DNA of 64,000 nt from JBHIKY01 sp042139015 (GTDB lineage Bacteria > Bacillota > Bacilli > Bacillales > Marinococcaceae): assembly GCF_042139015.1 (NCBI RefSeq), contig NZ_JBHIKY010000020.1, positions 7,156-71,155 of the forward strand, read 5' to 3'. The translations under genes were made by a program, and so were the position numbers. The notes under the pieces are model-generated. The model was not told the DNA's origin. It saw only the letters and a program-made list of their open reading frames with translations, and ran no database searches. Within the stretch, counting starts at the first letter, position 1. The number at the start of each line of letters is the position of its first letter. Shown here piece by piece: positions 59,196 to 64,000 of this stretch.

Positions 59196-60968
59196 CTAGT
59201 TTTTAAATAGCGCTGTACCTGTCTCAGCCGGAAGAATGATACGAATAAAAGCACCCTGTCTGCTGTGTTTAATAGCTTTCAACCCATAGCCGTTTCCATA
59301 AGCATTCCTGAGGCGGTCATGAATATTTTTCATTGCAAAACCTTTTGGAGGGCTATCTTCAGATTCGAGCATGGTATTTATCTCTTTCACATGGATGCCC
59401 TTTCCATTATCAATGACATCTATATGCAGAAAATCCGCAGCTTGATAAGCGCGAATATAAATCTTATTTGGAGAGTGAAGAGTATTAAAACCATGTTGTA
59501 TACAGTTTTCTACAAGCGGCTGAATAATCAGTTTCATAACAGGAGCCCGGGCTGTGCCATGCTCCTTGACAATATAAAAAGAGAGCCTGTCGCCCATTCT
59601 TCTTTGTTGAAGCTCCAAATAACTGTGAACATTTTTAATCTCTTCTTCCAGAGGAATCCATAGCTTTCCGCTGCTTAGATTTGTGCGGAAGATTCTTGAG
59701 AGGTCTTCAATACTTTTGCCGGTCTGCGGAGCCTGCTCCAACCGCGCAGACCAGCGTATCATATCCAGTGTATTGTAAAGAAAATGAGGGTTGATTTGAC
59801 TCTGCAGCGCTTTCAATTCCGCTTCTTTTTTCTGAATTTCAAGCTTGTACTTTGTATCAATGAGCGTACTAACCCGTGACACCATTTTATTAAAGCGGCG
59901 GCTGAGCTCCCCTAATTCATCATGAGAACGCACTTTCACACCTGCCCGGAAATCTCCTTTCTCCACCCGCTTTGTTTCTCTCGTAAGTTCAAGAATCGGA
60001 TATAATATTGCTTTGTAAAAGCCTATCATCACTAAAATACCTGCCAGCACAGCGCCTGCGGCTATCATCCGCATCGCTCTTAAAATTCCAGAAAGCTCTC
60101 CTAAAATAAATTCTTCGCTCACCATGGATACTAAATAGAAATTATCAATTTCTTCATAAGTCACATAATGCTCTTCCCCTTCATATTCATAGCGGAAGGT
60201 ATCTTGAGTTGCATTTACCAGCAGCTCTATCAAATTCTCATCCTGATACACCTCTCCTGAGCGCTCTTCTTCATCATGAGCCATCACCATCCCATTTTTA
60301 CGAAGTAAAAATGTCGGCCTTTCATCCTCTGAGGTACCACCGGTAATAAATTCATACAGCTTCCGTTCATCCAGTCGAATTCGAACATCTCCGATCGGCG
60401 TTCCAATGTTATTCGTATCATTGATGATTCGAAACAAGGACAATATCTTAACATCTTCCGGGGGCCAGCCAATTTCCATATCATAAGGATCAGTCCATAG
60501 AATTCCTCCTTCCAGATCTTTCGCCCGGTCCACCCATTTGTTTTCATCCCCCTCTAATGGATCGCCTGTCTCTATCGTTAAACCGTTGCTTCCACGAAGC
60601 ATCATAGAATGAAAATAGCTTTTATTATGAAGCCGAAAAATAACATAAGACTGCAAATTTCTCGTAAGTCGATATATTTCTGATCTTTCCGTTTCCTCCA
60701 CTGAAAGAGTCAAAAAGTGATTAAAATCTTCATTAAAAATAATATATTCTGATACTTCTTCCAGCTCCTGAAAAACATTTTCCAAATTATTTCTAAGTAC
60801 ATTAATATCACGCTGCGTTGTATCAATAACCTGCTGCTGCAAAATCTGATTCGATTGATAAAAAAACATCGCACCTATCGCCGCTATCATCAACGATTGC
60901 AGTACAACAAAAATGAAAAAAACTTTCCATTTTAAGCTCCAATACCGAAAATCAAGCAATTTTTTCAT
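59196..60968 (-). CDS. YesM-type sensor histidine kinase
   Basis: 590 residues. Membrane helices near residues 14-36 and 292-315 enclose an extracellular Cache-like sensor. A HAMP domain follows (ILELTRETKRVEKGDFRAGV), then the His_kinase motif NPHFLYNTLDMIRWSARLE (phospho-acceptor His) and the HATPase N-box IIQPLVENCIQHGF and G-boxes DNGKGIH and GFAMKNIHDRLRN. It probably detects an extracellular sugar, perhaps via the binding protein. The leader of this gene carries a terminator-like hairpin. Confidence 0.92.
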   Translation of the reverse strand: MKKLLDFRYWSLKWKVFFIFVVLQSLMIAAIGAMFFYQSNQILQQQVIDTTQRDINVLRNNLENVFQELEEVSEYIIFNEDFNHFLTLSVEETERSEIYRLTRNLQSYVIFRLHNKSYFHSMMLRGSNGLTIETGDPLEGDENKWVDRAKDLEGGILWTDPYDMEIGWPPEDVKILSLFRIINDTNNIGTPIGDVRIRLDERKLYEFITGGTSEDERPTFLLRKNGMVMAHDEEERSGEVYQDENLIELLVNATQDTFRYEYEGEEHYVTYEEIDNFYLVSMVSEEFILGELSGILRAMRMIAAGAVLAGILVMIGFYKAILYPILELTRETKRVEKGDFRAGVKVRSHDELGELSRRFNKMVSRVSTLIDTKYKLEIQKKEAELKALQSQINPHFLYNTLDMIRWSARLEQAPQTGKSIEDLSRIFRTNLSSGKLWIPLEEEIKNVHSYLELQQRRMGDRLSFYIVKEHGTARAPVMKLIIQPLVENCIQHGFNTLHSPNKIYIRAYQAADFLHIDVIDNGKGIHVKEINTMLESEDSPPKGFAMKNIHDRLRNAYGNGYGLKAIKHSRQGAFIRIILPAETGTALFKN

Positions 60969-61013
60969 AAGATTACACCCACAGCCTCATGTGATTTGGA
61001 AAGGAATACCGAT

Positions 61014-61060
61014 AAAAAAAGGCGGCTCCACACATCTGCATGTTCAGAGCCGCCTTTTTT
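61014..61060 (-). terminator. Terminator hairpin upstream of the histidine kinase gene (possible attenuator)
   Basis: AAAAAAAGGCGGCTC and GAGCCGCCTTTTTT form a stem of more than 12 bp flanked by A and T runs, so it can act on either strand. No other gene end is near: the upstream isomerase has its own terminator. It therefore lies between the cre box and the kinase gene, in the presumed 5' leader. Confidence 0.8.
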
Positions 61061-61171
61061 CAAAATACATTAAATTTGCGGAAGGATTTCTTTCCACTAG
61101 GTACTTTTAGTGTAATAAACGATAATTGAATAATCAATGTGCTTCCCGGCACCTGAAAAGAAGATAATATA

Positions 61172-61185
61172 AGAAAACGCTTTCA
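61172..61185 (-). promoter_or_regulatory. cre box upstream of the two-component operon
   Basis: AGAAAACGCTTTCA, with the central CG. It lies next to TATATT on the minus strand, which could be a -10, so CcpA binding would cover the transcription start. Confidence 0.65.
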
Positions 61186-61353
61186 TAGAATATATCACAG
61201 GGACAGGGGTGGAAAAATACCACATTCTTCATATAATATCTCTTTTTTTAAAATTTTGCCTTTCCTATAATACAAATTACAAAAGCCGATACGATGGCAA
61301 AGACACCGGAAGGAGTGAGCTCTGATTTTGTTGCGAATAGAGGGAATTTTGCC

Positions 61354-61378
61354 AGAATAACGGATCTCCTGTCCCCGC
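61354..61378 (+). repeat. Short dispersed repeat, copy c
   Basis: AGAATAACGGATCTCCTGTC followed by CCCGC; compare 38016 and 45927. Its GTCCC part is complementary to GGGACAGGGG at about 61200-61209, so the two could pair across 150 bases. Confidence 0.4.
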
Positions 61379-61396
61379 GACCATCACTTTAAATAA

Positions 61397-61434
61397 AAAA
61401 CCTGCTGCGATATCACAATACCGCAGCAGGTTTT
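61397..61434 (-). terminator. Terminator of the sugar isomerase gene
   Basis: AAAACCTGCTGCG and CGCAGCAGGTTTT form a 13-bp stem; on the minus strand TTATTT follows. It lies 13 bp past the stop codon. Confidence 0.9.
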
Positions 61435-61447
61435 CCTTATTCTACCT

Positions 61448-62293
61448 TCAAACACCCGCCGACGTGAACAATCTGTCAAACGCAGCAGCTGATTTTTGGA
61501 TAAGATACTCCGGCCCCTCCTTCGGCGGATGCTGTGTAAGTATTTCCTGCGCCACGGGCCCCTCGTAACCTGCCTGCTTTAATGCCTGCAAAAAACCTTC
61601 CAGGTCAATCACACCTTCCCCAGGATAAAGGCGGTCATTATCGAGCAGCTCTTCGACAGGAAGATCTTTTGCATCATTAATATGGACGTGGACGATCTGC
61701 GCTGGGTTCAGGGAAGCAAGTGTTTCATTACTGATGTTGTTCGTATAGCAATGATAGGCGTCAATAAGCAGACCTGTGTTTTTTTCATCAATGGCATCAA
61801 TGAAATCTAACGTATGCTCAAGGTTCCAAATAAACGGATGCTCCCAGTTTTTCCGCAGGTGGTGCGGCCCGACAAATTCCAGCGCAAGCTGAATACCGTA
61901 GCTGCCAAGAATCCTGGCACACACGCGCAGTCTCCGTACAGCCGCGGCCATAAATTGAGCCGGAAGATAATCTGTTGACGGAAGGATATACGTCATGCAC
62001 GTTTGGCAGCCAAGCGCTGAAGCTGCTTCAGAATCAGCTGCAAGGCCGGCAATCCCGCTCTGGAACTGTTCTTCCGAACCGCGCCACTCTACATCCAGGC
62101 CGATCGCACCAATGTCTATCTGATGTTTCTCCAATAAGCTGCGGGCATTGTCTATCCTTTCACTCTCTATTAAATTTCTAAGCGACTTACCATCTGTATC
62201 AATTGAGGCAAATCCATGCCGGGAAGCTAGGGTAATATATTCCTTTACATCTTTTATTTCACCGATCCCCGCTGGTGACAGGCCTTTCTTCAT
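61448..62293 (-). CDS. Sugar phosphate isomerase/epimerase family protein (TIM barrel)
   Basis: 281 residues from the ATG at 62293, where AAGGAG is 9 bases away; an ATG three codons earlier touches the site. AP-endonuclease-2-type TIM-barrel motifs: LALEFVGPHHLRKN (metal Glu), GLLIDAYHCYTNN (Asp, His), IVHVHINDAKD (His) and GEGVIDLEGFLQAL, ending in QEIL (Glu). Such proteins isomerise or epimerise sugars or inositol derivatives, or act as 3-dehydroshikimate dehydratases. It probably processes the sugar imported by the neighbouring ABC system, though it is transcribed separately. Confidence 0.85.
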   Translation of the reverse strand: MKKGLSPAGIGEIKDVKEYITLASRHGFASIDTDGKSLRNLIESERIDNARSLLEKHQIDIGAIGLDVEWRGSEEQFQSGIAGLAADSEAASALGCQTCMTYILPSTDYLPAQFMAAAVRRLRVCARILGSYGIQLALEFVGPHHLRKNWEHPFIWNLEHTLDFIDAIDEKNTGLLIDAYHCYTNNISNETLASLNPAQIVHVHINDAKDLPVEELLDNDRLYPGEGVIDLEGFLQALKQAGYEGPVAQEILTQHPPKEGPEYLIQKSAAAFDRLFTSAGV

Positions 62294-62749
62294 ACGCTTC
62301 ATCTCCTTCTAATTTGCAGTTTAATCGCTATAAGTATGGTGTTATTTGTGTAGCCGGTTGACGCATTTTATAGTGACTTCACTTCAGTCCAGCCACGGTT
62401 CTATAAAAAGTTTCTTCGTCGCTTCCCAGCCTAATTCCTTTTTTTGAAGGAAAAATGGTCCGAGAACCCTTCAGAAACATGGAAGAATTCATACCGAATA
62501 GTAAATCAATAAATGTATGCTTAATGTCCAGCCTTTATCATAAATAGGCATTGAACCTCCGTATAAATCGATATTTGTCTCCCGTTTGCCTATACCTGCC
62601 GCTGGTCGTACATACCTTAAATGAATTATAGGCTATTCTTACTCGTTATTGTAAATCACCTTGCCATTTCCAATCTTTTCTAATATCATAATTTTCAAAC
62701 ATCTTTTACATAATTTTATGAAAAATTTATAATGTGAGGGGAAATGTGT
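62294..62749. other. Divergent intergenic region
   Basis: This 456-bp AT-rich spacer separates the isomerase and NlpC/P60 genes. At 62705-62733 TTTACA and TATAAT are 17 bases apart, a near-ideal sigma-A promoter, but it would start transcription at about 62740, within the ribosome site of the peptidase gene. Nothing else was identified. Confidence 0.5.
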
Positions 62750-63772
62750 ATGATCGTTTCAATTAAAAATTGGCTGGGGCTGGCATTTACAGTTGCACTT
62801 CTGGCTGCTGTATTTTTTCCGGATCACGCTTTCTTACAGGAAGCTGCACCGGAAAAGGCCTATGTCGATGTATCGGTATCCACGGTCTGGGTAGAGCCGG
62901 ATAGTGCCAGGGATATCGATGAACCGGCCCTCGGAAATCCTGTCGACCATGACGCATGGACTGAATCTATGACATACGAAGAGAAGCTGTGGCTTGTAGG
63001 AAATTTAGAAACCCAGGCATTATATGGGATGGAGGTCAGTATTCTTGAGGAGGAAGGCGATTGGGCCAAGGTAGCCGTCCATGGCCAGGAGACTCCACGT
63101 GAAGAGCTCGGTTACCCTGGCTGGGTTCCAAAAGAGCAGCTTACAAAGAATAAGCAATTTGAAAAGCTTTCAGAAAATAAACCATTCGCAACAGTCACAT
63201 CTGCGAAAACAAATTTATACCTGGACCGCCAATTAACAGATAAAGTAATGGAGCTGAGCTTCAACACCAGGCTCCCTGTCCTTTCAGAACAGAAGAAGCA
63301 GGTGCTTGTGGCCGTGCCGGCTGGCGGAGTTAAATGGCTCGATAAAGAAGACGTAGAAATATACAATAGTGTGGAGGATATTCCTGAACCAGGACAGGAA
63401 GATTTAGTAGAAACAGGAAAAATGTTTTTGGACCTTCCTTATTTGTGGGCAGGCGTCTCTGCATTCGGATTTGACTGTTCTGGTTTCACACACACCATTT
63501 ATAAGGCGCACGGCATTGAGATTCCGCGAGATTCCGGCGTTCAGGCCCAGGCAGGAGAAGCAGTGGATCGGGACGACCTGCAAGTCGGCGATTTAGTCTA
63601 CTTTGCCCGTGACGGCGGTACCGGCGCAGTTCATCATATCGGTATGTACATTGGCAATGGGGAGATGATTCATTCCCCAAATACTGCAAGTACTGTAGAA
63701 ATTGCAGTAATAGAAGAATCGGGCTATGAAGAAAATTACGCTGGAGCGAGACGTATTCTTGAAACGGATTAA
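62750..63772 (+). CDS. NlpC/P60 (C40) cell-wall endopeptidase with SH3-like domain
   Basis: 340 residues from the ATG at 62750, 8 bases after GAGGGG. A signal sequence or membrane anchor is at the N-terminus (WLGLAFTVALLAAVFF). Two SH3-like segments follow (VSVSTVWVEPDS, SILEEEGDWAKVAVHG with GYPGWVPKEQL). The C-terminal NlpC/P60 domain has FGFDCSGFTHTIYKAHGIEI (catalytic Cys), VHHIGMYIGNGEMIHSPN (His) and a polar third residue. It resembles YkfC, a gamma-D-glutamyl-diaminoacid endopeptidase, and should cut peptidoglycan stem peptides outside the membrane. Confidence 0.9.
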   Translation: MIVSIKNWLGLAFTVALLAAVFFPDHAFLQEAAPEKAYVDVSVSTVWVEPDSARDIDEPALGNPVDHDAWTESMTYEEKLWLVGNLETQALYGMEVSILEEEGDWAKVAVHGQETPREELGYPGWVPKEQLTKNKQFEKLSENKPFATVTSAKTNLYLDRQLTDKVMELSFNTRLPVLSEQKKQVLVAVPAGGVKWLDKEDVEIYNSVEDIPEPGQEDLVETGKMFLDLPYLWAGVSAFGFDCSGFTHTIYKAHGIEIPRDSGVQAQAGEAVDRDDLQVGDLVYFARDGGTGAVHHIGMYIGNGEMIHSPNTASTVEIAVIEESGYEENYAGARRILETD

Positions 63773-63877
63773 GCAGCAGGCAGAGGTGCAGGCTTGGAAG
63801 AAGGCAGCGTTTCAGCTGTCAGGGTAGCCGGAGAATGCCGGTCCGCCCTTCGGCTGGGCTGGGAGCGGACATGATGC

Positions 63878-64000
63878 TGTTAGTATGATTGGTAGACACC
63901 TCTATAACGGAATGGCATCATCATACCAAGGAGGGGTTCACATGGGTGAACAACGGCAACGTTATAGTGAAAAATTCAAAAAAGAAACGGTTCGATTTGT
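63878..64000 (+). mobile_element. Left end of an IS3-type insertion sequence (partial)
   Basis: A possible terminal repeat starts at TGTTAGTATGATTGGTAGAC (63878), followed by a short leader and a transposase OrfA start. The right end lies beyond the window. The GTCCGC/GCGGAC hairpin at 63840-63870 just before it belongs to the downstream side of the peptidase gene. Confidence 0.55.
63942..64000 (+). CDS. IS3-family transposase OrfA (partial)
   Basis: ATG at 63942 behind AAGGAGGGG. The 19 visible codons read MGEQRQRYSEKFKKETVRF, the typical start of an IS3 OrfA helix-turn-helix (RYSEEFKKEAVRL-like). It runs off the right edge. In complete elements OrfB is made by a frameshift downstream. Confidence 0.75.
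   Translation, partial: MGEQRQRYSEKFKKETVRF

Larger units (their letters stand above)
60969..61447 (-). other. Leader region of the two-component operon
   Basis: This 480-bp spacer contains, in the direction of transcription (minus), the terminator of the isomerase gene, a repeat fragment (61354-61378), AT-rich promoter-like sequence around 61190-61280, a cre box and a strong terminator hairpin 46 bp before the kinase start. No gene seen. Confidence 0.6.

Overview
The window looks like a chromosomal segment of a low-to-moderate-GC, spore-forming member of the Bacillaceae, probably a halo- or alkaliphile. The evidence is a GerA/GerB/GerC germination operon, strong AGGAGG ribosome sites, CcpA-type cre boxes, RocR-like sigma-54 activators, YesM/YesN and LplABC-type pectin systems, acidic extracellular lipoproteins and dispersed repeats of the kind known from alkaliphilic bacilli. 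The genus is not determined.

Layout. (1) 1-2081: the end of a sugar ABC system (partial binding lipoprotein with a cre box) and a divergent AraC regulator. (2) 2102-19776: a nitrogen/amino-acid catabolic island. Two PAS-AAA-HTH sigma-54 activators sit next to three -24/-12 promoters with exact GG-N10-GC spacing (3654, 12086 on the minus strand, 17282). These drive a symporter + M20 amidohydrolase + carbamoylase operon, a GABA-type aminotransferase, and a YjiH-type membrane protein + ureohydrolase pair. An APC permease, a PH-domain protein, a second class-III aminotransferase and a second M20 hydrolase lie between them. Together they fit uptake and stepwise deacylation, decarbamoylation or ureohydrolysis of substituted amino or guanidino compounds, followed by transamination; the real substrate is unknown. 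(3) 19827-23902: a spore germinant-receptor operon. (4) 24116-39726: a rhamnogalacturonan/arabinan locus, all on the minus strand: GH51 arabinofuranosidase, a YetA-like exo-rhamnogalacturonan lyase broken by one in-frame TAG, LplA/B/C-type transporter, membrane AraC regulator, Gfo/Idh oxidoreductase, GH106-like hydrolase, YesL and an acetylesterase. (5) 39919-43773: nitrilase-family amidase, CysQ, a SLC13 transporter and a 346-bp MITE-like repeat. (6) 44092-47427: an HD-GYP protein with an odd cobalamin-domain-like C-terminus, a winged-helix regulator and a CpsB-type phosphatase. (7) 47758-49636: flavin reductase and MFS exporter. (8) 49791-54702: symporter with small partner, and a CoA-transferase / HMG-CoA-lyase pair transcribed divergently around a GntR regulator with three TGTATACA operators. 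(9) 55059-62293: a second sugar ABC transporter with a YesM/YesN two-component system and a sugar isomerase. (10) 62750-64000: an NlpC/P60 peptidase and the left end of an IS3-type element.

The points most worth a second look are the sigma-54 regulon with its candidate upstream activator palindrome; the repeat whose minus strand carries two hairpins with GUCCU loops resembling the Bacillaceae-1 RNA motif; the amber codon in the yetA-like gene; the HD-GYP/B12-like fusion; the terminator hairpin between a cre box and the histidine kinase gene; and the minimal CoA-transferase/lyase pathway. No CRISPR array, rRNA, tRNA or prophage was recognised.
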